Shown: positions 44,404 to 56,203, counted from the first letter of the stretch. The stretch: 64,000 nt of DNA from Curvularia sp. ZM96 (GCA_022457065.1 JAJGBQ010000001.1:4154001-4218000); one strand, 5' to 3'. Translations and numbers: made by a program. The notes: generated by a model not told the origin, from the sequence alone.

Positions 44404-46951
44404 ATGTCCACGGCGGATGATTCCATGACCGGCGGCACTGGCCAACAGGACGCAAACTCAGCCTCGAGCAAAAAGCGGACCCACCCAGAGGACTTTAAGC
44501 GCGCCTACAAGGCCTGCATCAATTGCCGGCAGCGCAAGGCAAAATGTATCCTGGGGACAGGCCCTGACGGGGGAGAGCTAAAGCCGCCCTGCCAAAGATG
44601 CAAGCGAGAGATGCGCGAATGCGTCTTCCGGTCCGAAAGATCATGGGTCAAGAGACGCAAGCCCGGCGAGGCGAGAGAGAATGAGGAAGAGGAGCCTGTC
44701 CAGCCCCAGTCAAATCCACAACCCGTCGTTCACCCGTCGCCTGGGGGCCACCGATCGTCTATTTCGACGCATGGATTCACGCCGGGAGGCAGCCCACATG
44801 TCAACGGTGGTCACCATCGCTCTGAATTCCATTCTCCGCACAGCCATCTCCGTCGCGTCTCGTCGTCGCAGCCTGACCTGGCCCATTCGATGATGAGGAC
44901 CGTCGTTTCTAGTGGTAGCGATGCGCTGAATCTGCTGTTTGAGGCCGCAAATCATCGCGACGCAATTGACAACCAGGAGCAGTCTGGGTCTCAGGCGTAC
45001 GAGACTCCGAGGTCAGGCCCGTCTGGCTACGACAATGGCGTGCCATCATCGCCATTTCACACCTTCAGAGCGCAGCCGGTGCAAATGTCTACTCCGTCAC
45101 CTGAGACGCTGAAGGTATGGACATCGTGCCGGTTCGTGCAGATGGGTTGGTTCTCCGCACATGAGGCCGTCACCTATGTTGATCTGTTCTTCAAGAACTG
45201 CTCGCCCTTGTCGCCTATACTTGGAGAGTTCTATTCGCATCATGAGAACCACTATACGTTGATTGCTTTAGATCCGTTTCTCTGCACTACTATCCTAATG
45301 ATCTCATCGCGATACAATATCCTCCCTGGGGTAGGAGGCGCGTCGAGAGGCTACTTTGTGCATGACAGGCTCTGGGAGCAATGTCAACGCTTCATCATGA
45401 AAATCATGCTAGGCCAGGTAAAACCGTCCAAAGCACAGAGCCGGACGATTGGATCCATTGAAGCACTGCTGCTGCTATCCGAGTGGCATCCTCGTGCCCT
45501 TCACTTTCCGACTGCCGCAGATGGCTGGGACTGCGAGCTAATGATCGGCGCCAACAATACCACTGAGGAGGGCGCGAAGCTCTTGGAAGGCGATGTGACC
45601 TCGAACAGATGGCTTGAAGATGTCATAGAACCTGCTAAGCGGTCTGATCGCATGTCTTGGATGTTGATGGGCTGCGCCTTGTCTTTGGCCCAAGAGCTGG
45701 GTCTTTTCGAAGACAATGCCAGGATCGACAAAGACCAGGTATCGTACCCAAAGTTCACCACTGAGTATCTGATCCTACGAAGGATCCGAGCCCGGAAGCT
45801 ACTGTACGTGCTGCTTGAACAGCTCTCGTGGCGCTTGGGCTGCACTTCCATGATTCCGCAGAGCCTTAACCATGCTCTGATGGAAAAGATTCCTGTCGAC
45901 TCGGCCACAGGTGCTGTAGAGCAATGGCAGTCTTTCATGAGCGCTTGGGTAGAGCTTACGAAACTCGCACGCTCCATCTCAGATACAATTTATCCCAACA
46001 CGACCACGACCAGAAGTTTGCTGCGCACGGGTCGATACATAGGGCTACTCGAACACTTTCAACCTTTGCTAACGTCGTGGAGGAAGAAATATCTCGATCC
46101 TTGCAGTAAGTCATCATGAGTTTCTTCAATCTGCGAAGGCCCCAAACTAACGCCCTCATAGAGCTCAAAGTCGGATTACACGATATGCTGCACATTGAAT
46201 ACCAGTATGTTCGCATCTACACCAACTCGCTGGGCATGCAAGCAGTTGTCGAACGTACCCTCGCCGAAACCGATCCAGACGTTCCTCAAGAAGACAATCT
46301 GCCCTTCAATCTCGAACCAAGAGACTACGACTTTATCCAAGAAGTAGTCGATGGAAGCTGCCAGATCCTGCAAAAGGTCTGCCAACTGTCAGAAACAGGT
46401 GCACTGCGCTACTCGCCAGTGAGAATCTTCTTACGCATCACAACGTCCTCGATATACTTAATCAAAGGCCTGAGTCTGGGCTCGCGCAACCAGAAGCTAC
46501 AGTCGTGTCTAGACATTCTTGATGCCGCTATCCGAGCACTCCGCGCAAGTAAGTACCAGCTTGGTTGTAACTACGTGCCGCCGCTAATATCTCAGGTACG
46601 CTTGACGATATGCATCTCGCTTCACGCTATGCGACGCTCCTCGACCTGCACGTCACTCGTCTCCGCGAAAGCTTCGTGGTGTCTTCACGGCCACCGCGGC
46701 TCCCCTCGCGGGCCACCTCCGCCGACCTCAAGAGCGCAACGACGGGCATGGACTTTTTGAACAATCACAATGCTGGCCAGTCCAGTCTTTCTTCGCTAGC
46801 AGAAAACGTGACGAACCTCATGCCTGATGATGATTGGCTTGCGCTGCCGTTTGATCCTGCCATGGCGCCGTTTGGGCTGGATAGCGGACCGCAGAGCTTC
46901 CAGGGCTTTGACGATGGGACGTTGGATTTTATTTGGAACTTGCCAATGTGA
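44404..46951 (+). CDS. Zn2Cys6 transcription factor, Aro80-like
   Basis: Fungal binuclear-cluster regulator. Exons 44404-46105, 46162-46548 and 46596-46951 give 814 residues. The ATG at 44404 (MSTADDSMTGG) is used because the upstream open frame starts only at TTG. The DNA-binding domain is at residues 38-77 with spacing C-x2-C-x6-C-x14-C-x2-C-x6-C, starting KRAYKACINCRQRKAKC and ending PPCQRCKREMRECVF. The unusually long third loop and the FKRAYKAC start match Aro80, the activator of aromatic amino acid catabolism in yeast, and related filamentous regulators. A disordered linker and a fungal-specific regulatory domain follow (SPILGEFYSHH, DPFLCTTILMISSRY). HPPD, a tyrosine-breakdown enzyme, converges on this gene 246 bp away, which supports an aromatic amino acid role by context. 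That role is inferred. Confidence 0.86.
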
Positions 46952-47197
46952 GCTTGGTAATGTGGATGGTCTTGGATACGTGGTACTTCGAAATGGATAG
47001 AAACGAGCGAGAGAGAGTCATGCATTCCACGAAGATATGATAATAATGAATTGGAAGAAGTTCAAGTGTGCAAACTACACACAGCAAAATTGAATAGCTT
47101 GGTTGTTGCTCTCAACGCGAAACCACTTATCCACGCTCAAATCCAACGCCAGGAAAATGCCACTGCCCCTATCACTTTTTTTACACCCTTCTCTCTT

Positions 47198-48488
47198 TTA
47201 CACCAAATTCCCCCTCAACTCCTGCTCCCTCTCAATCGCCTCAAACAAACTCTTAAAGTTGCCCGCGCCAAACCCATCAAAATTATTTCTTTGGATAATC
47301 TCGATAAACACCGTCGGGCGATCCATAAGATGCTTTGTAAACAGCTGCAGTAGGTAACCGCCCTCGTCAAAATCAATCAAAATATCCAGACTCTTGAGTA
47401 CCTCAAAGTCCTCATTCAGCGTCATACCCGCCTTCTTGAGCCGCATGCGCATACTCTCGTAGTACGTCTCTGGCACCTTGATGAACTCGACACCACGCGC
47501 TTTCAGATTGGTAATGGCGGCGATGATATCCGTAGTGCGCAGCGCAATATGCTGGACACCTGGCCCGCCGTAGAAATCGACGTACTCCTCAATCTGGCTC
47601 TGTTTCTTTCCCTTTGCGGGCTCGTTGATGGGCATTTTGACAACGTCGTTGGGAGAGCTCATGACGATGCTTTTGAGCGCAGAGTACTCTGTGCAAATGT
47701 CTTTGTCGTCGACACTCCAGAAGCGGTGGAAGCCGAGCACCTTTTCGTAATAGGCGCAGGCGTCTTCCATTTCGTCCCAGTCTTGGTTGCCGACGCAGTG
47801 GTCGATGGCAGAGAGGTTGACGGAGGGCAGGAAGGAGGAGAGAGGATCCCGGGATGTGGTGGATTCTGCGCGGTAGCCGGGGAGGAAGACGCCGTTGTAG
47901 GATTGCTTTTGGATCAGGGTGTGCGTGGTGTCGCCATATGTGCGGATCGTGGCGAGGCGCACGCTGCCTTCTGAGTCGGAAAGGGTGTGGGGTTCCTTGA
48001 TGGAAACAGCACCGGCAGCGACAGCAGCAGAGTATATGGCGTCGACGTTATCGACTTCAAAAGCAACGTCTGATCAGAATTGTTAGTAATCTTTTGATTC
48101 TTTTTGGCCCATAGACACCGAAGGTTTTCTCAAGCTTACCCTTAACAGCATCACCATGTCTCTCCTGATGGGCATGGATTTCCTTCAATAATTGTTCATC
48201 CTCTGGTCCGAACCTCGATCCTTGCTCCAGACACCGCAGCGGCGAAGTCAGGACAAATGTGACGTCGCCGTTTCGCACTACGTGAGAAGCTATCGCACGA
48301 GAACCAGTCTCTAGTCCACGGTATGCGACGCGCTCAAAGCCCATGCGTGCAACGTAAAAGGCAGCGGCTTGTTTGGCGTTGCCGACGTACCAGTGTACAT
48401 GGTGGTAGCCACGGTATGATGAGATATCTGAAGTAGTGGCGTTGTCGGGACGGGGTGATGTGGGAGGAGAGATAGCAGCGGGCGCCAT
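47198..48488 (-). CDS. hpd: 4-hydroxyphenylpyruvate dioxygenase
   Basis: Fe(II) enzyme converting 4-hydroxyphenylpyruvate and O2 to homogentisate and CO2, the second step of tyrosine breakdown and the entry to pyomelanin. Exons (minus) 48488-48140 and 48069-47198 give 406 residues, the usual fungal size. Both vicinal-oxygen-chelate halves are present: YHHVHWYVGNAKQAAAFY at the start, and the catalytic half with all three iron ligands, the histidines in SAIDHCVGN and GVQHIALRT and the glutamate in VFIEIIQRN. The C-terminal gate helix GAGNFKSLFEAIEREQ is intact. I start at MAPAAISPP (48488). The gene is divergent from a TTC36-like gene and convergent with an Aro80-like regulator. Homogentisate dioxygenase and fumarylacetoacetase, often clustered with it in aspergilli, are not in the window. 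Confidence 0.97.
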
Positions 48489-49229
48489 GATGGATGGTAA
48501 TCTGAACCTCAAGAGCTCAAACACTAATAGCACAAGGCAGGTTGAAACTTGTTCAAAAGCACCAAGTTTATATTAGGCGTTCAAGTTGTTGAATGGAGTA
48601 TGAAAGTCATGCAGTGAGCGTTTGGTTTGGGCCCAGATGTGTTCTTTATCATTGCACCACTGCCCACAGTTCACGTCCCTTCGCAAACCGGTATCCGATT
48701 TCTTTTTCTTAACGATTACCATGTTTGTACTAAAGAGCGTCATCCAAGCGGTTATGCCGAGCGCACGTGAGGCGGCTCTCAGAAGCAATGCTACTTTGTC
48801 CGTGGGTGTCCGCCAATGGGCGTCCGCTTGTATCCGACGGCTTCTTGAACACAAACACGGTCAGGGAACCGCAATGGCCGAATGAAGCTCCTGGGGACTT
48901 GAACGGCCATACTATCCATATTCTACTTTCCATTTTTGACAGTCGACGAGGCTGTACAGGCTAGCTGAGATCAGGACGTGGGAGCGGTAGTGATTGTTGC
49001 TGTGTGGTAGTGCAGCGGCTGAAGCAAGCGCTCTGCCGCCGAAAGCCGTGTTGAGGCGCTAAGCCGAGTGAACATCAGGATGCATCTGTACATCGATATG
49101 TCAGTGTAACGCCTTGATTACAGAGCTGACTACCGGGCGATCCGATAAGTCTTATTTGCATGTTTACAAATCCCCCTACGTGCACCACCAACCTCTCAGA
49201 TCAGACACTCAGCCTAGAATCAGCACATC
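48489..49229. promoter_or_regulatory. Shared divergent promoter of HPPD and TTC36-like genes
   Basis: 740 bp separating the two start codons. A TATAAA element on the minus strand at 48567-48572 lies about 80 bp upstream of the HPPD ATG. No coding sequence is credible in between. Sites for an aromatic-responsive regulator could sit here, but I could not identify a defined site by eye. Confidence 0.55.
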
Positions 49230-49955
49230 ATGGCGGTCGACATGCCCAACACCAGCCTATCGGCTAACGACGCACGCATTCTCAATGCACTATTCGATCC
49301 AGAGACCCTACCTTCATCAGTAGCAAAGGCAAAAGACACAGCAGCAATCGATCAGTCATTACCCGCACATCCAAGCATATCAGCATCTCAACTATCAGAC
49401 CTGGAGAAGCAGCAAAATGAGATCGTCCGGAATGTCTCTAGCAACTCGAATATCACTATAATAGATGATGCGATCAAGCAGCTAGACAAGACGATATCAG
49501 CAAATCCGCACTATGCAAGCGCTCACATCAACCGCGCCATGCTACGGCGAATGCGGATAGAATCGTCGCTGCAAGAAGGTCAAAACATCTTTTCCGCACC
49601 ATCGCAAGAAATTGAAGACCTATTCCACGATCTGTCACGGGCGATTCACCTCTCCCTACCTGCTTCGGCGCCTACAGCCCCGGTCTCAGAGTACGCGGCG
49701 CGCATGCTACGAACCGCGTACTCGCATCGCGCCTACCTGTATCTCAAGGCTGTAGAGACGGAGACGCAGCTCAAGGGCCTAGGGAAAAGCGAGCTAGAAG
49801 AGCTGGCGAGCAAGGACTTTGCGAGCGCGGCGCGGTATGGGGATGAGGTGGCAAGGGAGATGAGCGTGAGGACAAACCCGTATGCGAAGATGTGCGGGGC
49901 TATTGTTAGGAATGCGTTGAGAGAGGAGCAGAAGGGTGAGGCGACGAGGGGGTAG
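49230..49955 (+). CDS. TPR protein similar to TTC36
   Basis: Single exon of 241 residues starting at MAVDMPNTSLSANDARILNALFDPE. A tetratricopeptide-like segment spans residues ~75-115 (NITIIDDAIKQLDKTISANPHYASAHINRAMLRR), another ~130-175 (EDLFHDLSRAIHLS...ARMLRTAYSHRAYLYL), and a third ~190-215 (SKDFASAARYGDEVAREMS). The end, TNPYAKMCGAIVRNALREE, matches the diagnostic NPYAxxCN...ML tail of TTC36. Fungal members are longer than animal TTC36 (about 190 residues). In mammals TTC36 binds 4-hydroxyphenylpyruvate dioxygenase and protects it from degradation. Here the gene is divergently paired with that very enzyme, strong contextual support for a related role. The role in fungi is inference. Confidence 0.84.
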   Translation: MAVDMPNTSLSANDARILNALFDPETLPSSVAKAKDTAAIDQSLPAHPSISASQLSDLEKQQNEIVRNVSSNSNITIIDDAIKQLDKTISANPHYASAHINRAMLRRMRIESSLQEGQNIFSAPSQEIEDLFHDLSRAIHLSLPASAPTAPVSEYAARMLRTAYSHRAYLYLKAVETETQLKGLGKSELEELASKDFASAARYGDEVAREMSVRTNPYAKMCGAIVRNALREEQKGEATRG

Positions 49956-51624
49956 TAGGTAAAGTTTAATAGTATTTCCCCTACGATAGGAAGTTTAAAT
50001 GTTTTGTGGTGACACTTAGCATTAACCACTTGATACTTCTTGTACGTGACTTGGTACAGCCGGATGTGACATCAAGACCTTATACCCTTAAAATATATGG
50101 GTATACAACCAACACACGTAAGCAGCGCCCACCAACGAAGCAACATCAAACTCAATGCTCCAGTTATATCTCTTCCATTTCCCCTTACGGGTAAACTTGT
50201 GGCACGATTGTGGCGCGATCTGCTACACCTTAGCCCCTCGTTCCCGTTTCACCTCCATGCCTGCCCCTTCCTGATCCTCCCGTACCCGTAGCGTCTCTAC
50301 CGATTCTCTTTCGAAACCGTTGAAACCGTTTTCTCCACCCCGCCCAGCCGAACTCCGCCAAGTACCTTCAAAGCACCCCCTTTGTCCTTGCCTCTTCTTC
50401 CTCTCCGCAGCCAAGCCACCCCTCCCAAGCCCAGCATCGTCGCCTATGACACTCGACCAAGGCTTGTCCTGTTCCGGCCAAGCCTAGCCCCTAGCACTAC
50501 CTGAATGCTTTCTACCACTCTACTTGCACAGATAGGATGACTAATGTGCTTTTTGGCCTTCGGACACGTGAACTTCCGGTCGCAATGGAGTATCGGCATT
50601 TGCAATCACCACTTTTTTTTTGCTTTCATTCGTACTATTCGGCATTTTCTTAGGAGTGGGCTTACGTATCCGGGACTCCCCACTTCCGCCCTTTTGGTGC
50701 CCTTGGGAAAAGGGCGAGTGGAGAAGGGGGGGAAAGTTTAGATATAAAAGAGGGTTGGGAAGGCGATGGAAGAATGCGGCCAGCTCTCTCTGTACTTAGA
50801 GTAGCGCCGACCTTTGTTTTCTCAGGCTGTTGGCGAAGCCCTGTTGAAAATATTCGATTTACAAAAGGAACCTCTGTCTCGCTGATCCATCGGTATAGGC
50901 GAACCTCTGCTTCGTTACTTTTTAGCCGTTCGAAGGCGAACCTCTGCCTCTCCACGTTATTCGCTTTTTCTACCTCCTTTACTTTTGGGAACTGGAAATC
51001 TCGGATTTTTGGTGCTTTCTGAGCGCTAAGGAAATACTGATTGCGTTCACTTAGATAGTAGTTTTCGCAACGGGCCATGGTAAATCCGTTGTTAACTACT
51101 TCGTACACCCAAACATTCTAGAATGTCTTGGCACAAGTATTTTCGGAACATTTAATTTGTCATTTTCTACATGTTCTGTAGCAGGGGCTATATAGGTATA
51201 CCGGAAATAGTACAAAAAGCCACAAAGTCAAGGCATAGCAATAGTGGACAACGGAATAACATGACATTATGCACTAAACAAATGACCACGTAAAGAACGA
51301 ATGGCTGTCCAGTTTTCTAAAGTATTGTAGATTCAGTTCTGCGCCGTTTCGTGTCAAAGAAAACTCCGTACTCGTACAGTAATCATGAAGAGACCATCAC
51401 GCCCCACCATATGGCGCGACGTCATCTCGAGAGATAACACAAAGGAAATTTGGAAATGCCTCTGGTATCCTAAGATACCAAGACTGTATGTTGCTAGGAC
51501 GTCTTACAGCTTGGCAGCGGCTACGGTCTTGAGTAGCGAATAAAACGTCACGATTAAGGCCCCACTTGATACGATGTCTGTGACTTCGGTTGTAGCACCG
51601 AAAACGCAGAAGCTCTGGGCGAAT
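49956..51624. other. Intergenic region with an isolated TATA box and small ORF
   Basis: About 1.7 kb between the TTC36-like stop and the ZIP transporter stop. A strong TATAAAAG (50743-50750) lies 24 bp before an ATG opening an 82-codon frame (50774-51022) with no family resemblance. Within it the plus strand repeats GAACCTCTGNCTC-like words at about 50868, 50900 and 50952. The longer minus-strand frame 50662-51108 is also unrecognised. Nothing else seen. Confidence 0.4.
50743..50750 (+). promoter_or_regulatory. Isolated TATA box
   Basis: TATAAAAG on the plus strand, followed within about 25-30 bp by ATG codons, one opening an 82-codon frame. It suggests a transcription start in an otherwise gene-free stretch; no product is assigned. 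Confidence 0.3.
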
Positions 51625-53000
51625 TTATGCGAAAGCACCGACAATGGACATGCCAGCGGCACCCATGAGCACGTAGATGAAAGCATGAGTCTTGGTCTTT
51701 CCAGTCATAGTGTGAGACGCCTCCTCAGACAAGAAATCCTCCGCCAAAAGATCGACAAGGGCAGCGTAGATGAGAAGACCAGAGGAGATGGCGTTGAAGA
51801 CACCCACGATGATGAGTCCAAAGGCAGAGTTGGGGTCGTAGGATCCTCGGGTAACGAGACCAATAGCCTGACCAATGGGGGCAGTGGTACCGAAAGCTAC
51901 AACAAGGGCCCATGGCTTCCAGCTGTTCTTGGGGTAGGGGACGTCGGCAATACGCGTTCCAAGACCAAGACCCTCGAACATTTGGTGGAAAACAATGGCG
52001 ATGAGCAGGATGATGAAGCCTTCGGCGGTGATGGAGATGGTCATGCCGACGAAAACGGAGTGGAAAAGAATACCACCTTCAATGAGCGTGATTTGCATAG
52101 ACTGCTTCTTGAGAACGAGCGGATCGACAGCTTGCTCAACATCGTCGTCAAAGTAGGAGCTTGTCTGGTGGTCGTGGGCTGCTTGTTGCTGCTGGTAGCT
52201 GGGAACGGCAGGAATGGCCCGGTTGATGGTCATGAGCATTTCGTCGCGCTGGCGCACGTATTGCTCGTAGAATACGATGAACCAAGGTGGCATCTCAGAC
52301 TTGGCCTCAAGCTCATCGCTGCCACCCTTGGGAAACGGAAAGTTGTCGACGGGGTAGGTCGTCTCCTGGGCCCATCCACGCTTCTCGTTTTGCGCAGCCA
52401 TCATCGTCCTCTGGGAATCATAGCTCTCGACGCGACGAATAGGGTTGTTGAAGTTGGCCTGGATCCCGGCAGTAGAGTGCTGTGCTGCGTTGAAAGCTTC
52501 GCCGGTCGCACCACCATGGCTGTGACCACCAGTCTTCGAGTGCAGCCACATCTCAATCACAAAGAGAATAAAGAGAGAACCCATCATGATGACACCTGGC
52601 AGGGCAGGGTAGTCGTCGGTAAAAAGATCTGGCAAGCAAGGATCGTTGAGCGATGCAAAGGCAGTAGGCAGAAGCTGTAAATTATTAGTCATGTGCTCCA
52701 GACTAGCTGTATCCATGGACTGTACTTACATGAACAAAGGCAGTAGCAATGAGCACACCGGTACCAAAGTGCTTGCAGAAGAAGAAGATCTTGGGAGGAA
52801 TCTTCATCCACTTAATTTTCTTCGCAACCACTGGGAAGCCGGCGCCGAAGATGGAGGCAAAGAACACAATGACTAACGAGACATCAGCTAGAAACTTTTA
52901 ATGACGTGATGGGGTACTTACAAACTGCAGCAACGTGAAGGGGGAAATCATACTCGGCACCGTCGGCCTCACTGCCGCACACTGGCTTCTCGTCGGCCAT
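51625..53000 (-). CDS. ZIP family zinc/iron transporter
   Basis: Moves Zn2+ or a related divalent metal into the cytosol, across the plasma membrane or from an organelle. Exons (minus) 53000-52922, 52872-52730 and 52674-51625 give 423 residues. TM segments start with FPLHVAAVFIVFFASIFGAGFP. The signature HFGTGVLIATAFVHLLPTAF spans the second intron. A His-rich cytosolic loop (HSKTGGHSHGG) follows TM3. The metal-path helices read GGILFHSVFVGMTISITAE and IVFHQMFEGLGLGTRI, with the ZIP histidines and glutamate kept. The C-terminal TM is FIYVLMGAAGMSIVG. Its start is 1.67 kb from a divergent cation diffusion facilitator gene, a pairing that makes sense for balancing metal levels. Zinc as the substrate is likely, not shown. 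Confidence 0.94.
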
Positions 53001-54671
53001 GATGAAGATTACGAAGGGGGGTTAAAAGAGTAGCACAATAAACGAGTGCAGTAATTCCGGACTAGCCAGCAGTCTCGTCGCCGGCGACGATGGACAAAGT
53101 GGAGAAGAGAAGAGAAGAGAAAAAAGGGGAGAAAAGAAAGGAACCCAATACACTCTCTCAAAGAGCAACAAAAGTCAAAAACCTAAACTGATGTTGAAGG
53201 TATCGAACTCAAAAGCTCGGCATGGCAGACTATGTATTGCTTTAAGTCGCCCATAGCATGAGAGACACTAACCGCATCACGTTGATCATCATGATGACAG
53301 AGCGAATAGGGTCGACGAAAACGGTGGACCCTCGATACATTAGGCCTGTGCTTCAGATGCCGCTCGAACGATGGATGCTACGCGCAGACAAGGCGGAGGT
53401 CCAAACGGTGCCAGGCGCATCCAGCATTGTGTACACGACAAACAAGCAATTCCACCAAGGCAGCAAGGCCTGAATCGGAGAGGTGGTTCGCCGAGCCCCA
53501 AGAAGCTCATGGAGACATCTGTCATGCAATTGGAGGCTTGGCTAGCCATGGCGATCTCCCAAAGGATGGGGATGTGATGCGGCTCAAGTCTCGTTTCTAC
53601 CGAGTGGGACAAGTGGCACCCGTGTGGAGGTGCGAAGCATTCAGGGTGAGGCTTGGATGGGCGCATCTGCTGCATTTGGAGTTCGAAGAGGCTCAGTTCT
53701 CAATTTAGCAAGCCAATGAGACAAATGGAGGTGGCGTCGACGCGTAGAGCCAAGCCCGGGTGGATTCAGTACCGATCTAGCCACGACTTGGCAGTGTCGT
53801 GACTTGAGAGGTTTTGAAACCTGGAGAGAGGTAGACAAGAAAAATTGGGGGTTGGAAGTTGGAAGTTGTTACCCAGGGTGGAGCCTCGTGTAGCCGGCGC
53901 TATGCTTTCGCGACGATCATTGCCTTGCGCTAGTCCGGATCGGGTGCATGAGACACGTTTAGCCGTTGGGGAAGGCCAACCGTGACTTTGTAACGTCCCC
54001 CTTAGCACAACCAAGGCGTCGTCAACGTCCCACACGGCCAACTTCTCCACAACGGCATTCCTACAGCTCCATCAAAAATTCCACAGTTTTTGCAGCCCTT
54101 TTTGCGGGGAAGAGTCTTTGCATTCGACCAAGCCTTGCTTGGGGGCTCTAGGCATTCAACCCACACCCACCACCTGACTACCGTCCGGTGAATGCTCCTC
54201 AGGCAGACCGCAAATGCCCATGTCCACCTATAATTCACCTGTATACCTTCCGCTCCTGCAGAGCGCCAAGGCAGATGGAGTATCAAGATCCAAGCCAAGC
54301 TCCTCTAGACTTGCCCAATACAGCACTATAGCTGGTCCTAAGACTTACTAGCGAGCGTTATGAATGCTTAGCGGGTTTCAGGCTCCGCGCTCAGCTTGCC
54401 ACACGTGCACCTAACCCGCAGAATTCACAAGTTCTTGCACTGTGTAAACGATATCGTCATTTCATCATGGCCCCAGGGTTTGAGCAAAAGAATTCAAGCG
54501 GAGGCGAGCGGGAGGAGCGCCGCTGGTGGCGTTCATTGTGGTGTTTATTACACTGCCGGCATGCCCGTTTCTGAGGCACATATATCCTCTTCGTAGCACA
54601 TTCGCACAAACACATCCTGGCGATCGCTCGAACACTCACGTACGCGTCCCTCAGACCATATTCCGGAAGCT
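53001..54671. promoter_or_regulatory. Long divergent region between ZIP and CDF genes
   Basis: About 1.67 kb holding the promoters of both metal-transporter genes. The first 150 bases next to the ZIP gene contain GA-rich runs (GAGAAGAGAAGAGAAG near 53101-53120). Open frames near 53340-53675 on either strand look like compositional overlaps. No RNA gene identified. Confidence 0.45.
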
Positions 54672-56203
54672 ATGTCTCCTGAGTCCCAAGGTATGTATCA
54701 GCCGTCTGGAGTAGCGCTTCTTCTGTGTCTGATAGTCCCCCAGCTGCACCTGATCGCCCATCCCAGGGCCAAGGTACCGAGCAAACAATCGTTCCAGCCA
54801 ATGCTGGTCAGGTCTTGTCCACCGAACAACCACCCGCCGCTGCCGAGCAGAGAACAGACGCCATCCAAGAGGTGTCATCTGCTGAAAGTGTCAGCTCTCA
54901 CGATGCCAAGAGCAATACCATTGTCAATGTCAACGGCGACCCACTCGATCTTGGTAGACATCGCCGAGAAGATGTCACACAGAAACAGATGAAGGCCGAC
55001 TATCCATTGGCTAAGCCCAGACATATGAAGAAGTTCTACACTCGGCAAAACGCTTTGATTGATCAGTTCCTCCAGAGCGGTGACGAGGAGCGCTTGGCTG
55101 CGCTCGACCAACTCGAAAACGGCCCCAAAGTGCGTTTCGCCGTCAATGCCTCCTTCATAGTCAACTTTTGCCTATTCGTCATCCAGCTGTATGCTGCCAT
55201 CTCCACAGGCTCGCTGTCGCTGTTTGCGACAGCAGCAGATGCCTTCATGGACCTGGTATCGTCAGTTGTCATGCTCATCACGTCCCGCATGGCAGCAAGG
55301 CCCAGTGTGTACAAGTATCCCGTTGGACGTACGCGCATTGAAACAATCGGAATCATCATGTTCTGTTGTTTGATGACGACAGTCGCCATCCAGTTGATTG
55401 TAAGTATCCAACTACGCTGAAACCACACGGCTTGCTGACTCTCTGTAAGATTGAATCTGGCAGGTCTCTAGGTGGTGGCCACAGCGATTCGGAAGAACTT
55501 CACATCATTCCCATTGCTTTTGTTGCCACTGCTATATTCTGCAAGGGCTCCCTCTGCGTCTATTGCTTCATCTACCGCCGCTATCCTGCCGTCCATGTCT
55601 TCTTCATCGATCACCGCAACGACATCATCGTCAACGCCTTTGGTCTCGCCATGTCCATTGTCGGTAGCCGCGTTGTCTGGTATGTCGACCCCATCGGTGC
55701 CATCCTCATCGGTCTCTTGATTCTCTTCTCTTGGGCTGCGAATGCTTTCGACCACGTCTGGCTGCTTGTTGGCAAGTCGGCGCCCAGGGATTTTATCAGC
55801 AAGTTGATCTACATTGCTGTTACGCATGACACCCGGATCCAAAAGGTCGATACGTGCCGCGCATACCACGCTGGACAGAAGTATTATGTCGAGGTCGACA
55901 TCGTCATGAGCGAGGAACAGCCTCTCAAAGTCACCCACGACGTCTCCCAGACCTTACAGCGAAAGCTTGAAGGTAAGTCATCACAGTTCCAAGTTCATTC
56001 ACACGACGAAAAGGAGCCAAGACTAACATCGCAAAACAGGTCTTGCTGACGTCGAGCGCGCTTACGTCCATGTCGATTATGAGAGCGAGCACGATATTCT
56101 CGAGGAGCACAAGCCGCTCTACGAAGTCACCCAGTCACGCACAATCAAAGAGCGTGTCAAAGCCATGCGCTTCCTTTTCAAGAAACAAAACAAGGATGCT
56201 TGA
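54672..56203 (+). CDS. Cation diffusion facilitator, manganese-type
   Basis: Metal/H+ antiporter that exports a divalent metal from the cytosol into organelles or out of the cell. Exons 54672-54690, 54744-55399, 55450-55972 and 56040-56203 give 453 residues. The 19-bp first exon (MSPESQ) joins in phase to AAPDRPSQ. After a disordered N-terminus of about 95 residues comes the membrane domain, with FAVNASFIVNFCLFVIQLYAA as TM1. The metal sites are DAFMD in TM2 and DHRND in TM5. Two DxxxD motifs are the mark of the Mn-CDF subfamily; zinc CDFs carry HxxxD. The cytosolic C-terminal domain (VDTCRAYHAGQKYYVEVDIVM, then AYVHVDYESEHD) closes the protein. Divergent to the ZIP gene. Confidence 0.92.

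Noticed and set aside
47549..47974. 141-codon frame antisense to HPPD
   Set aside because: Shadow of HPPD exon 2.
51574..52680. 368-codon open frame antisense to the ZIP transporter
   Set aside because: Shadow of the third ZIP exon; no family resemblance, whereas the ZIP frame has all signature motifs.
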